From NCBI GenBank assembly GCA_046081705.1, contig JBJTWK010000066.1, positions 1 through 60,792 of the forward strand: DNA of 60,792 nucleotides, given 5' to 3'. The notes beneath the pieces are model-generated. The model did no database searches. It was not told where the DNA came from and saw nothing but the letters and a program-made list of their open reading frames with translations. Below are positions 25,405-33,949 of this stretch, one piece after another. Position 1 is the first letter of the stretch, and every line of letters starts with the position of its first letter. The DNA is from IMCC26256 sp046081705. Its GTDB lineage: Bacteria > Actinomycetota > Acidimicrobiia > IMCC26256. Both the position numbers and the translations under genes were made by a program.

Positions 25405-25839
25405 GTGCCCACCGAGCCCCGCGACGCAGCCATCGCCCGCCTGCGCGCGGCCGGCCAGCGCGTCACGAAGGGCCGCGAAGCGCTCATCGAGGTCCTCGCC
25501 GGGACGGACCACCCGCTCACGCTGCCCGAGATCCTCGCGGTGCGACCAGCGCTGGCGCAGTCGAGCGCGTACCGCAACCTCACGGCGCTCGAGCAGGCCG
25601 ACGTCGTCCGCCGGATCAGCGGCGCCGACGAGTTCGCGCGCTACGAGCTCGCCGAGGATCTCACCGAGCATCACCACCACATCATCTGCGGACGGTGCGG
25701 CCGGGTCGTCGACGTCGGCGCGCCCGCGGGTCTCGAGGCCGCCGTCGAGCGTGCGGTGCGGGAGATCGAGCGTGCGCACGGGTTCGCCGTGCGCCACCAC
25801 CGGGTCGACCTCGTCGGCGTCTGCGCCGACTGCCGCTAG
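25405..25839 (+). CDS. Fur-family metalloregulator
   Basis: 144 residues with the Fur winged helix (ITKGREALIEVL-type region at 20-35, ALAQSSAYRNLTALEQADVVRRI near 50-72) and the dimerisation domain with the HHHHIICGRCGRV metal segment near 91-103 and the second structural zinc pair CADC at the end. Which metal it senses cannot be told; the nearby znuACB locus makes a Zur role attractive, and the CopCD gene next door makes others possible. GTG start after TACACT. Its TAG shares bases with the TAG of the opposite gene (CTAG). Confidence 0.93.
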   Translation: MPTEPRDAAIARLRAAGQRVTKGREALIEVLAGTDHPLTLPEILAVRPALAQSSAYRNLTALEQADVVRRISGADEFARYELAEDLTEHHHHIICGRCGRVVDVGAPAGLEAAVERAVREIERAHGFAVRHHRVDLVGVCADCR

Positions 25840-27623
25840 CGGATCGTCACGGTCGCGGTCGCCGTCTCCTCGGTGATCGGATCGGTGAGGATCTTGAGGG
25901 TCATCCGCCAGTCGCCCGCCACGGGGAGCGCGAGGCCGGACGAGAGGTAGTGGTCGACGCCCGCCCGACGGAGCGGCACGTCGATCGGGTCGATGCCCTC
26001 GGCGGGGAGTTCGAACTCGACGGTCACGTTGAGGGCACCGGCCGGACCGCCCGTGCGCTGCGAGAGCGTGAGGTGGACCTCGTTGGGGCCGACCCGGGCC
26101 GGGGTCACGACGACGTCGGCGAGGATCGGGCCGGCGTCGAGCGTCGCCGAGTACGGCGCGGCCCCGACCGCGCCCGAGGGTGCGGTGTCGACGAGGAGTG
26201 CCGTCACGCCGAGCACGACGGTGAGCAGCACGACCTCGACGACGACCGAGCGGAGCAGGCGGCGGCGTGCCGAGTCCGCCGGGAGGACGTACCGCAGCGC
26301 ATCGACCCCGTCGTCGTTCGGCACGAGGGAGTGCCCACGTCGGCTCGGCACCGGTTCACCCGCCGCGATGCGCTCGGCCCGCTCGCGATCGGCCGCCTCG
26401 AGTTCCTCGGCGTCGAGCGCCCACCGCCGGTGGACCGCGTCCCGGGCGACCGTGGCGACGAGGAGCGCCACGAGCACGAGCCCGACCTTGATCGCCAGCA
26501 ACCGGCCGTACTCCGTGTCGAGCACCCCGGCCAGACCTCCGAGCTCGCGCCACCCGCGCGACACGCCGGTGAGCACCACGGCGAGCACGGCGAGCGTCGC
26601 GACCCGCGACCAGGTCGGCATCACCGCGAGGGCGTCCTCGGCATCGGCCCGGGTGACGAGGAGCACGAGGAGGGTGAGCCCACCGAGCCACACCCCCATC
26701 GCCAGGACGTGGAGCGTGTCAACGAGGATCGCGACGCCGTTGAGCGGGCCGACCCCCGCGTGGCCGCCCAGGCCCGGCGTCGCCGCGATGCCGACGAGCG
26801 CGGCGAGCGTGAGCCCGGTCGACCAGCCCGGGCGCGGCTCGCGCCGGACGGTGAGCAGCACGGGGAGGAGGGCCAGGACGAGCCCGACGCGCACGAGCAG
26901 CACCGCACCGAGGCGGGTGCCGGCGACGTCGACCCAGAGCGACGGTCGGAACGCGTCGGCGAGACCCAGCCCGCCCGCGTACGGACCCTGCACGAGGAAC
27001 GACAGCAGGGTGCCCGCGAGCAGCACGCCCCACGCGGTCCACAGGACGCGCCGGACTCGATCGAGCGCGAGCGCGCTGCGCCAGACGAAGGTGGCGCCGA
27101 CGAGCAGGCCGATGACGAGGGCCATCGCGGCGAACACCAGGAACCGCAGCACCGTGTAGGTCGCGTCGACCGCGCCGTCGGAGGTGCCGCCCGCGAGGTA
27201 GTCGCCGGCGATGCGGTCCGCTGCGGCGCCCGCCGTCGCCGCCCCGACCGAGAAGGTGAACGCACCCCGGACCGGGTGCGAGTCGCCGGAGAGCACGCGC
27301 CAGGTGACGACGTAGGTGCCGTCGTCGAGGTCGGGGAGGGTTGCACGCACGACCGACGGCCGCCCGGGCACGGTCGCCGGCTCCCCCGTGCGGACGGTCT
27401 CGCCCCCGGCGGCGATCACCCGCACCCCACCGAGACCGATCGAGACCTCCTCGGTGAACCGGAGCTCCACGGCGGGCGGGGAGGTCGGCACGATGGCGCC
27501 GGCGGACGGGGCGGTGGTCTCGAGCGCGGCGTGGGCGAACGCCGGACCCGCGCCGAGCGCGAGCGCGAGCGAAGCCATCGACGCGACTGCGGCGATCCGG
27601 CGGAACCGTCCCCTCACCCCCAT
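25836..27623 (-). CDS. CopC-CopD fusion, copper resistance/uptake membrane protein
   Basis: 595 residues. Signal peptide about 1-31 cleaving before HAALETTAPSAGA, so the mature N-terminal residue is the copper(II)-binding His of CopC; the second CopC ligand region is SGDSHPVRGAFTF near 110. From about 145 a CopD domain with eight or nine transmembrane helices follows, with conserved His in GLGGHAGVG and LVDTLHVLAMGVWLGG. A C-terminal extracellular beta domain (about 480-595) is added. It would bind copper outside and pass it through the membrane. Divergent from the companion membrane gene. Confidence 0.93.
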   Translation of the reverse strand: MGVRGRFRRIAAVASMASLALALGAGPAFAHAALETTAPSAGAIVPTSPPAVELRFTEEVSIGLGGVRVIAAGGETVRTGEPATVPGRPSVVRATLPDLDDGTYVVTWRVLSGDSHPVRGAFTFSVGAATAGAAADRIAGDYLAGGTSDGAVDATYTVLRFLVFAAMALVIGLLVGATFVWRSALALDRVRRVLWTAWGVLLAGTLLSFLVQGPYAGGLGLADAFRPSLWVDVAGTRLGAVLLVRVGLVLALLPVLLTVRREPRPGWSTGLTLAALVGIAATPGLGGHAGVGPLNGVAILVDTLHVLAMGVWLGGLTLLVLLVTRADAEDALAVMPTWSRVATLAVLAVVLTGVSRGWRELGGLAGVLDTEYGRLLAIKVGLVLVALLVATVARDAVHRRWALDAEELEAADRERAERIAAGEPVPSRRGHSLVPNDDGVDALRYVLPADSARRRLLRSVVVEVVLLTVVLGVTALLVDTAPSGAVGAAPYSATLDAGPILADVVVTPARVGPNEVHLTLSQRTGGPAGALNVTVEFELPAEGIDPIDVPLRRAGVDHYLSSGLALPVAGDWRMTLKILTDPITEETATATVTIR

Positions 27624-27668
27624 GAGCGGCCATTCTGCCCGCGCCGGGGAGTCGCCGATGGTCGCCGG

Positions 27669-27674
27669 TACGAT
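27669..27674 (+). promoter_or_regulatory. -10 box TACGAT for the 27684 gene
   Basis: Nine bases before the GTG at 27684, in a 60-base divergent spacer shared with the CopC-CopD gene. Confidence 0.45.
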
Positions 27675-27683
27675 CCAGACACT

Positions 27684-28742
27684 GTGGCCCGTTCCCCCCG
27701 CCGTCAATGCGCCCGCGGCACGGCGGTGCGCCGCACCGCCGCCCTCGTCCTCGCGTGCGTTGCGTCGCTCGGTGTCGCCGCGGTGACCGCCGACCCGGCG
27801 GCCGCGCACGGGCTGGGTGCGCCGTCCCCGACCGATGAGGTCGTCACCGTCGACGGGCTCCGGCCGCCGGTACCCGGTGTGACCGTGCGCGTCGTCGACC
27901 TCGGGGCGCGCATCGAGCTCACGAACCGCCGGACGTCGACGATCACCGTGCTCGGGTACGGGGGCGAGCCGTACCTGCGGATCGACCGGCGGGGCGTGTG
28001 GGAGAACCGTCGGTCGCCGGCCACGTTCCTCAACCGATCGGCCACCCCGGAGGGGACGCCACCGGCCGACCTCGACGCCGACGTGCCGCCCGAGTGGGAG
28101 CGCACCTCGACCTCGCCCACCGCTCGGTGGCACGACCACCGCGCCCACTGGATGGGTCGGGGCGCGGTGCGGGACGAACCGTGGGCGATCCCGTTACGGG
28201 TCGACGGGGCGGACGCGCGCATCGTCGGGACCCTCGACACCCGGCCTGCTCCGTCGCCGCTGCCCTGGATCGGACTCGCCGCGGGGCTCGCGCTCACGCT
28301 CGGCCTGCTCGCCGGGACCCGCCGCTGGCCCACCGCGCTCGCCGTCGGCCTCGTGGTGGTGATCGTGAGCGAGGCCGTCCACACGGCGGGGGCCTGGGGA
28401 ATCTCGTCGGCGGGACTCGGCGGACGCGCGTTCGGCGCCGCACCCTCGCTCATCGCCATCCTGCTCGCGGTCCTCGCGCTGATCCGCCTCCTGACGCATC
28501 GCGACCGCCCCGACGCCGCGACCCCGTTCGTCCTGCTCGCCGGCCTCTTCATCGCGATCGCCGGCGGCGTCTCCGACCTCGGCTCGCTCACCCACGCCGT
28601 GGTGCCGAGCGATCTCGATCCGAGCGTGACCCGGCTCACGATCGCCGTCGCGCTCGGCGGCGGGATCGGGCTCGCGGTCGGCGCGGCGCGCCACCTCCGC
28701 CCGACCGTCGCAGCACCCGGTCCCGTTCCCGTGGGAGGCTGA
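27684..28742 (+). CDS. Secreted/membrane protein next to CopC-CopD, function unknown
   Basis: 352 residues: a signal peptide (17-40, ending in DPAAAHG), an extracellular beta domain (about 45-190) with a repeated actinobacterial pattern (TVLGYGGEPYLRI, GVWENRRSPATFLNRS, then TARWHDHRAHWMG), and five transmembrane helices from about 196 to 340. The HDHRAHW cluster could bind a metal. Homologous genes are common in actinobacteria and often lie beside copper genes, but none is characterised to my knowledge. The GTG start follows TACGAT by nine bases. Confidence 0.7.
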   Translation: MARSPRRQCARGTAVRRTAALVLACVASLGVAAVTADPAAAHGLGAPSPTDEVVTVDGLRPPVPGVTVRVVDLGARIELTNRRTSTITVLGYGGEPYLRIDRRGVWENRRSPATFLNRSATPEGTPPADLDADVPPEWERTSTSPTARWHDHRAHWMGRGAVRDEPWAIPLRVDGADARIVGTLDTRPAPSPLPWIGLAAGLALTLGLLAGTRRWPTALAVGLVVVIVSEAVHTAGAWGISSAGLGGRAFGAAPSLIAILLAVLALIRLLTHRDRPDAATPFVLLAGLFIAIAGGVSDLGSLTHAVVPSDLDPSVTRLTIAVALGGGIGLAVGAARHLRPTVAAPGPVPVGG

Positions 28743-28748
28743 CCCACC

Positions 28749-29171
28749 GTGGCCACCATCTTCACCCGCATCATCGAGGGCGAGCTCCCCGGTCGGTTCG
28801 TGTGGCGGGACGACCGGTGCGTCGTGTTCCTCTCGATCAATCCGTTGCGGACGGGTCACGCGCTCGTCGTCCCGCGCGCCGAGGTCGACCACTGGGTCGA
28901 TCTCGACCCCGCGACGAACGCGCACCTGATGGCGGTCGCCCAGGAGATCGCCCGCGCCCAGATGGACGCCTTCGCGCCGGCCCGCGTCGGCCTCATGATC
29001 GCCGGGCTCGAGGTGCCCCACGTGCACCTGCACGTCGTGCCCATAGACGGCGTGCACGACCTCGACTTCGACAACGCCGAGCGCGAACCCGATCCCGCCG
29101 CACTGGATGCGGCGGCCGCGGCCATCCGCGACGCGCTGGCGGCCCGCGGCGCCCGCGGCGTCAGCGACTAG
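28749..29171 (+). CDS. HIT-family nucleotide hydrolase/transferase
   Basis: 140 residues. The histidine triad is H-V-H-L-H-V in EVPHVHLHVVPIDG (about 93-106), with IFTRIIEGELPGRFVWRDD at the start as in Hint/HinT proteins. Hydrolyses nucleoside phosphoramidates or dinucleotides in relatives. GTG start six bases after the previous stop, with GGGAGG upstream. Its stop shares CTAG with the znuA stop on the other strand. Confidence 0.92.
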   Translation: MATIFTRIIEGELPGRFVWRDDRCVVFLSINPLRTGHALVVPRAEVDHWVDLDPATNAHLMAVAQEIARAQMDAFAPARVGLMIAGLEVPHVHLHVVPIDGVHDLDFDNAEREPDPAALDAAAAAIRDALAARGARGVSD

Positions 29172-30064
29172 TCACACCCGAGCGCCGCCCGCAGGCGCGT
29201 GAGGTTCCGCCGCATGAGGGACTCGTAGTCCGCACCCGCCCGGCGCTGGGCCGGGGTCAACGACTCGATGGTGCTGAGGACCTCGGTGCGGACGCCGGCG
29301 TCCCGGGCGAGCACCTCGGCCACGCGCGGGGACACCAACTCCTCGGTGAACACGGTCGTGATCCCCTCGGCGCGGACGAGCCGGGCCAGCGACGCGAGCC
29401 GACGCGGCTCCGGCTCCTCCTCCGGGGACAGCCCGGCGATCGATTCGACGCGCAGGTCGTAGCGCGCCGCAAGGCGTCCGAACGCGTCGTGGGCCGTGAC
29501 GAGCGTGCGTCGATCGCACTGGGCGAGGCCGACGCGGTACTCGGCATCGAGCGAGCGCAGGCGGTCGAGCGCGCGCCGCGAACCCCGGCGGACCGAGGCC
29601 GCGTCGACACCGTCCACGTCGAGGAGCGCGTCACGGGTCGCCCGCACCACCGCACCCATCGTCACGGGATCGAGCCAGACGTGCGGATCGTCGCCCTCGA
29701 TGCCCGGCACCTCGACCGCGACGAGCGTCGGACCGTCACGTCGAGCCGCGGCATCCTCGAGCGCGGGCTGGAACGCGCCGCCGGCGACGACCCCGAGGTC
29801 GGCGTCGAGCAGGGCGTCGGCGACGTCCGCGGTGACCTCGAGGTCGTGCGGTTCGGTGCCCGGCGGCGTGAGGTCGTCGACGCGCACCGCGCCACCCCCG
29901 ACCCAGCGGGCCGCCTCGGCGAAGGGGTAGGCCGCAGCGGCCACCCGGACGCCGTCGGCATCGGGCGAGGACGACCCCGGGGAGCAGGCCCCGAGCAGGC
30001 CGACGGCGATCGCCGCGGCGAGGGCGGCGGCGAGGACACGATCGCGGTGCTGGACATTCCACAT
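29168..30064 (-). CDS. znuA: Zinc ABC transporter substrate-binding lipoprotein
   Basis: 298 residues. Lipobox LLGACS near 20-25 anchors it to the membrane. Metal-binding histidines occur in GTEPHDLEVT, GDDPHVWLDP and VTAHDAFGRLA, with the fourth ligand probably in VFTEELVSPRV; this is the cluster A-I fold for Zn or Mn. No long His-rich loop is present. The ATG at 30064 is favoured over the one at 30082 because TAGGAT sits eight bases before it. It is divergent from znuC-znuB. Confidence 0.9.
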   Translation of the reverse strand: MWNVQHRDRVLAAALAAAIAVGLLGACSPGSSSPDADGVRVAAAAYPFAEAARWVGGGAVRVDDLTPPGTEPHDLEVTADVADALLDADLGVVAGGAFQPALEDAAARRDGPTLVAVEVPGIEGDDPHVWLDPVTMGAVVRATRDALLDVDGVDAASVRRGSRRALDRLRSLDAEYRVGLAQCDRRTLVTAHDAFGRLAARYDLRVESIAGLSPEEEPEPRRLASLARLVRAEGITTVFTEELVSPRVAEVLARDAGVRTEVLSTIESLTPAQRRAGADYESLMRRNLTRLRAALGCD

Positions 30065-30072
30065 GGGAATGG

Positions 30073-30078
30073 ATCCTA
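30073..30078 (-). promoter_or_regulatory. -10 box TAGGAT for znuA
   Basis: Eight bases before the ATG at 30064; leaderless pattern. An operator for the Fur-family protein would be expected in this 58-base divergent spacer, but no clear palindrome was seen. ATGGGAA occurs twice as a direct repeat (30063-30069 and 30097-30103). Confidence 0.45.
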
Positions 30079-30092
30079 ACACGGACCATCGG

Positions 30093-30098
30093 TAAGAT
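30093..30098 (+). promoter_or_regulatory. -10 box TAAGAT for znuCB
   Basis: TAAGAT is 14 bases upstream of the AGGAGG, giving a very short leader before znuC. Confidence 0.45.
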
Positions 30099-30111
30099 GG
30101 GAACGAGTCTC

Positions 30112-30117
30112 AGGAGG
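30112..30117 (+). promoter_or_regulatory. Shine-Dalgarno AGGAGG pointing to an ATC start for znuC
   Basis: AGGAGG is five bases before ATC at 30123, while the first canonical start in frame (GTG at 30153) is 35 bases away; see the znuC entry. Confidence 0.6.
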
Positions 30118-30122
30118 ACCCC

Positions 30123-30872
30123 ATCCCCGATCCGCTCCTCTCTGCCACCGACGTGTCCCTCGGCTTCGGGCACGGCCCGATCCTCGACCGGGTCTCGGCC
30201 CGGGTCGACCGGGGTGAGTTCGTCGCGCTCGTCGGCCCGAACGGCAGCGGGAAGTCCACCCTGCTTCGGGTGCTGCTCGGCCTGCTCACCCCCGACGCCG
30301 GCGAGGTCTCGCTGCTCGGGGACCGGCCCGGCTCCCTCGCCGACCCGGCCCGGCTCGGGTACGTGCCCCAACGCGGGCGGTTCGCACCGGACCTGCCCGC
30401 GACGGTCGCCGAGGTCGTCGCGACCGGTCGGCTGCGCCGCCGCGGCTGGTGGCGCGCACCCCGGGCCGCCGACCGCGCCGCGATCGACCACGCGATCGAC
30501 GCCGTCGCGCTCGGACCCTGGCGGGATCGGCGGGTCGGCGAGCTCTCGGGTGGTCAGCAGCAGCGGGTGATGATCGCCAAGGCACTCGCGAGCGATCCGG
30601 AACTCCTCGTGCTCGACGAGCCGGTCGCCGGGGTCGACGCGGAGTCCCAGCGGCTCTTCCGCGACTCCCTCGTGCACCTCATCGAGGCGCACGACGGTGC
30701 GGTGCTGCTCGTCTCCCACGAACTCGGCGCGGTGGCCGACGACCTCGACCGGGTGATCGTGCTCAAGCACCACGTGGTGTTCGACGGTCCGCCCCAGGAA
30801 CTGCGGTCCCGCGGCGTCAGCCTCGGGGTCCATGCCGACGACCTCCCGCTCTGGCTCGAGGGTCTCGACTGA
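30123..30872 (+). CDS. znuC: Zinc ABC transporter ATPase, probable ATC start
   Basis: 249 residues from the ATC, or 239 from the GTG at 30153. Walker A GPNGSGKSTLLR, signature LSGGQQQRVMIAKAL, Walker B ELLVLDEPVAG and switch VSHE are intact. The first beta strand of an ABC ATPase (LLSATDVSLGFG) lies upstream of the GTG, and AGGAGG is placed for ATC at 30123. A stop (TAA at 30093) precedes and no ATG, GTG or TTG exists in frame between them. The ATC start is therefore the best reading, unless a sequence error shifts the frame to the ATG at 30097. The stop overlaps the znuB ATG. Confidence 0.88.
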   Translation: MPDPLLSATDVSLGFGHGPILDRVSARVDRGEFVALVGPNGSGKSTLLRVLLGLLTPDAGEVSLLGDRPGSLADPARLGYVPQRGRFAPDLPATVAEVVATGRLRRRGWWRAPRAADRAAIDHAIDAVALGPWRDRRVGELSGGQQQRVMIAKALASDPELLVLDEPVAGVDAESQRLFRDSLVHLIEAHDGAVLLVSHELGAVADDLDRVIVLKHHVVFDGPPQELRSRGVSLGVHADDLPLWLEGLD

Positions 30873-31717
30873 TGGCCCTGCCGCTGCCCTGGCCGTTCGA
30901 GCGCGAGTACATGCAACTCGCCCTCGTCGGTGGGCTCGTCGTCGGCGCGTGCGCACCGCTGGTCGGCGGCTTCCTCGTGCAACGCCGCATGTCGCTGCTG
31001 GGCGACGGCATCGGCCACGTCGCGTTCGCCGGCGTCGCCGCGGGTCTGCTCCTCGGCGTGTGGCCGGTGTGGACGGCCCTCGTGGCGGCGGTGCTCGCCG
31101 CGCTCGGCATCGAGTGGCTCCGCTCCCGGGGCCGGACCTCCGGCGACCTCGCGCTCGCCGTATTCTTCTACGGCGGCATCGCCGCCGGCGCGGTGATCGC
31201 GAGTCGCGCGGCGGCCGTCGGGCGGCCGGCCAACGTCCTGCCCTTCCTCTTCGGCTCCATCCTCACCGTCACCACCGGGGACACGATCGCGGTGGCGATC
31301 ATCGGGTTCGTCATCGTCGCCACGATCACGGTCTGCGGACGTGCGCTGCTCGCGGTGGTCGTCGACGAGGAGACCGCGAGGGTCGCGGGTCTCCCCGTCG
31401 ACGCGCTCAACGCCGCCCTCGCCGTGCTCACCGCGGTGACCGTCGTCGCCGCGATGCGGGTCGTCGGTCTCCTGCTCGTGGCGGCGCTGCTCGTGCTCCC
31501 GATCGCGACGGCCCGGCTGCTCGCCCGGTCGTTCCGATCCACGATGCTCGTCGCGGTCGGCGTCGGGGTGCTCGCGGTGATCGTCGGCCTCGGTGCCGCC
31601 CGCGCGTGGGGCCTCGCGCCGGGCGGCACGATCGTGCTCGTGACGATCGCGGCGTTCGCCGTGACCTCGGTCGCGCGTCCCGCCCACGCCGCACCAGCGA
31701 GCCCGCACGACCACTGA
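30872..31717 (+). CDS. znuB: Zinc ABC transporter permease
   Basis: 281 residues, ABC-3 family with about eight transmembrane helices; RRMSLLGDGIGHVAFAGVAAG near 35-55 is the typical first conserved segment and AMRVVGLLLVAALLVLPIATA near 195 the second. The ATG overlaps the znuC stop (TGATG). The last residues are His-containing (SPHDH). With ZnuA and ZnuC it completes a zinc or manganese importer. Confidence 0.93.
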   Translation: MALPLPWPFEREYMQLALVGGLVVGACAPLVGGFLVQRRMSLLGDGIGHVAFAGVAAGLLLGVWPVWTALVAAVLAALGIEWLRSRGRTSGDLALAVFFYGGIAAGAVIASRAAAVGRPANVLPFLFGSILTVTTGDTIAVAIIGFVIVATITVCGRALLAVVVDEETARVAGLPVDALNAALAVLTAVTVVAAMRVVGLLLVAALLVLPIATARLLARSFRSTMLVAVGVGVLAVIVGLGAARAWGLAPGGTIVLVTIAAFAVTSVARPAHAAPASPHDH

Positions 31718-31804
31718 CCCGCTGCGGGTCATCCGTACGCGCCGGGCCCTCGCACCCCGGGGCTACGGTCACGCGCACCGCGCCCGGAACCCACGGAGGT
31801 CGTC

Positions 31805-32407
31805 ATGCCCGCACTCGCCACCCTCGCCGCGCAGGCCTCGGTGACCCACGACCTGTTCCACCTCGAGACGCCGCTCGTCGAGAAGCTCGTGCGCACGGTG
31901 CTCGTCTACGCGGCCCTCATCCTCCTGCTGCGGTTCGTCGGCAAGCGGACGCTGGCCCAGCTCAACCCGTTCGACCTCATCGTGCTCCTGCTGCTCGCCA
32001 ACGTGGTGCAGAACGCGGTCATCGGCCCGGACGACTCGGTGACCGGAGGCGTCATCGGCGCACTCACGCTCGTCGCTGTGAACGAGGTCGTCGTGCGCTT
32101 GTCCAACCGCTCGCCCCGGTTCCGCGGCCTCCTCGCCGGCCGGCGGGCCCGGATCATCCGGGGCGGCCACCTCGACCGGGCCGAGTTGGCGCGGTCGGGC
32201 ATCCGGGAGGAGGAACTCGACCAGTTCGCGCACGTCGACGACCTCGGGAGCGTGCAGTCCCTCACCCTGCTGCCCGCCGGCAAGGTCGAGGTCCACCTCG
32301 AGGACTTCGCCCGGCCCCCGACCGAGGCCGACATCCGGGACATCGTCGAGCGCCTCTCGGGTCAGCTCACCCGGTTGCAGGCGAGCGTCGACGCGCTGGC
32401 CCGCTGA
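31805..32407 (+). CDS. DUF421/YetF-family membrane protein
   Basis: 200 residues: three transmembrane helices (about 27-95) with KRTLAQLNPFDLIVLLLLANVVQNA, the family hallmark, and a cytoplasmic beta/alpha domain (105-170) containing RARIIRGGHLDRAELARSGI. A C-terminal helix follows. Function unknown. The ATG has GGAGG eight bases upstream; TACGGT near 31764 could be its promoter. Confidence 0.9.
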   Translation: MPALATLAAQASVTHDLFHLETPLVEKLVRTVLVYAALILLLRFVGKRTLAQLNPFDLIVLLLLANVVQNAVIGPDDSVTGGVIGALTLVAVNEVVVRLSNRSPRFRGLLAGRRARIIRGGHLDRAELARSGIREEELDQFAHVDDLGSVQSLTLLPAGKVEVHLEDFARPPTEADIRDIVERLSGQLTRLQASVDALAR

Positions 32408-32439
32408 GCGTCGGCGGCATGACCCGCCCGGGCGTGTCC

Positions 32440-32445
32440 TACGCT
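32440..32445 (+). promoter_or_regulatory. -10 box TACGCT for mmsA
   Basis: Seven bases before the ATG at 32453, no Shine-Dalgarno; leaderless pattern. Confidence 0.55.
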
Positions 32446-32452
32446 CCGCCGC

Positions 32453-33943
32453 ATGCGCACCATCACCCACTGGGCCGACGGCGCTCCGTACGCGCCGGCC
32501 GGACCGACCGCCCCCGTCTTCGACCCGACCACCGGCACCGTCCAGGCCGAGGTCGCCCTCGCCGGACCGGCCGACGTCGACCACGTCGTCGCGTCGTCGG
32601 TCCGGGCGGCGGCCGAGTGGCGCGAGACCTCCCTCGCCCGGCGCTCCAAGCTGCTCTTCGAGTTCCGAGCCCTCGTCGAGGCCCGGACCGACGAACTCGC
32701 CCGCATCATCTCGACCGAGCACGGCAAGGTCGTGAGCGACGCGGCGGGCGAGGTCGCCCGCGGGCTCGAGGTCATCGAGTTCGCGTGCGGCGTTCCCCAC
32801 CTCCTCAAGGGCTCGCACTCCGAGAGCGTGTCGACCGAGACCGACGTCCACTCGATGCGCCAGCCCCTCGGTGTCGTCGCCGGCGTCACGCCGTTCAACT
32901 TCCCAGCGATGGTCCCGATGTGGATGTTCCCGATCGCCATCGCCTGCGGGAACGCGTTCATCCTCAAGCCCAGCGAACGCGACCCGTCGGCCGCGATCCG
33001 CATCGCCGAGCTGTGGGCCGAGGCCGGCCTCCCCGCCGGTGTGTTCAACGTGCTGCAGGGCGACAAGGGCGCGGTGGACGGTCTGCTCACCCACCCCGAC
33101 GTGCGCGCCGTGTCGTTCGTGGGGTCCACCCCGATCGCCCGCTACGTCTACGAGCAGGGCACGGCGCACGGCAAGCGGGTGCAGGCCCTCGGCGGCGCCA
33201 AGAACCACATGGTCGTACTGCCCGACGCCGATCTCGAGGTCGCCGCGGACGCCGCAGTGAGCGCCGGGTACGGATCGGCGGGCGAGCGGTGCATGGCCAT
33301 CTCGGTCGTCGTCGCGGTGGGCCGGACCGGGGACGCCCTGGTCGAGATGATCGCCGAGCGCACCCGACGTGTGCGGGTGGGACCGAGCCTCGACCCGGCC
33401 GCGGAGATGGGCCCGCTCGTCACCGCCGCCCACCGTGACAAGGTCCGCGGGTACATCGACGCGGGCGCGGCCGAGGGTGCGACGGTCGTGGTCGACGGCC
33501 GCGACCCCGTCGTGGACGGCGCACCGGACGGCTACTGGGTGGCGCCCACGCTCCTCGACCACGTGACCACCGACATGCGCGTGTACCAGGACGAGATCTT
33601 CGGGCCCGTCCTGTGCGTGGTGCGCGTCGACACGTACGAGGAGGCGGTCGACCTCGTCGCCCGCAACCCGTACGGCAACGGCGTGGCGGTGTTCACCCGC
33701 GACGGCGGGGCCGGACGCCGCTTCGCCCACGAGATCGACGCGGGCATGGTCGGCATCAACGTTCCGATCCCGGTGCCGATGGCGTACTACTCGTTCGGTG
33801 GGTGGGGGCAGTCCCTCTTCGGGGACACCCACGTGCACGGCACCGAGGGCGTGCACTTCTACACGCGCGGCAAGGTGGTCACGACCCGCTGGGCCGACCC
33901 CGCCACCCGCGGACCCGACCTCGGGTTCCCGACGAACCGGTAG
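32453..33943 (+). CDS. mmsA: CoA-acylating methylmalonate-semialdehyde dehydrogenase
   Basis: 496 residues. Oxidises (methyl)malonate semialdehyde to propionyl- or acetyl-CoA with NAD and CoA. Hallmarks: TPFNFPAMVPMWMFPIAIACGNAFILKPSE near 145, FVGSTPIARYVY near 220 and the catalytic Cys in GSAGERCMAIS near 280, lacking the Glu general base of other aldehyde dehydrogenases. The substrate could come from valine, or from beta-alanine through the aminotransferases further on. It ends six bases before the convergent potC gene. Confidence 0.93.
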   Translation: MRTITHWADGAPYAPAGPTAPVFDPTTGTVQAEVALAGPADVDHVVASSVRAAAEWRETSLARRSKLLFEFRALVEARTDELARIISTEHGKVVSDAAGEVARGLEVIEFACGVPHLLKGSHSESVSTETDVHSMRQPLGVVAGVTPFNFPAMVPMWMFPIAIACGNAFILKPSERDPSAAIRIAELWAEAGLPAGVFNVLQGDKGAVDGLLTHPDVRAVSFVGSTPIARYVYEQGTAHGKRVQALGGAKNHMVVLPDADLEVAADAAVSAGYGSAGERCMAISVVVAVGRTGDALVEMIAERTRRVRVGPSLDPAAEMGPLVTAAHRDKVRGYIDAGAAEGATVVVDGRDPVVDGAPDGYWVAPTLLDHVTTDMRVYQDEIFGPVLCVVRVDTYEEAVDLVARNPYGNGVAVFTRDGGAGRRFAHEIDAGMVGINVPIPVPMAYYSFGGWGQSLFGDTHVHGTEGVHFYTRGKVVTTRWADPATRGPDLGFPTNR

Positions 33944-33949
33944 CGGGGC

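Noticed and set aside
25332..27683. Long plus-strand frame leading into the 27684 membrane protein
   Set aside because: Mirror frame of CopC-CopD on the other strand, arginine- and glutamate-rich without any domain; the signal peptide at 27684 marks the true start.
30060..30125. A canonical Zur operator between znuA and znuC
   Set aside because: No palindrome of the TGNNAANNNNTTNNCA type could be fitted; only direct repeats.
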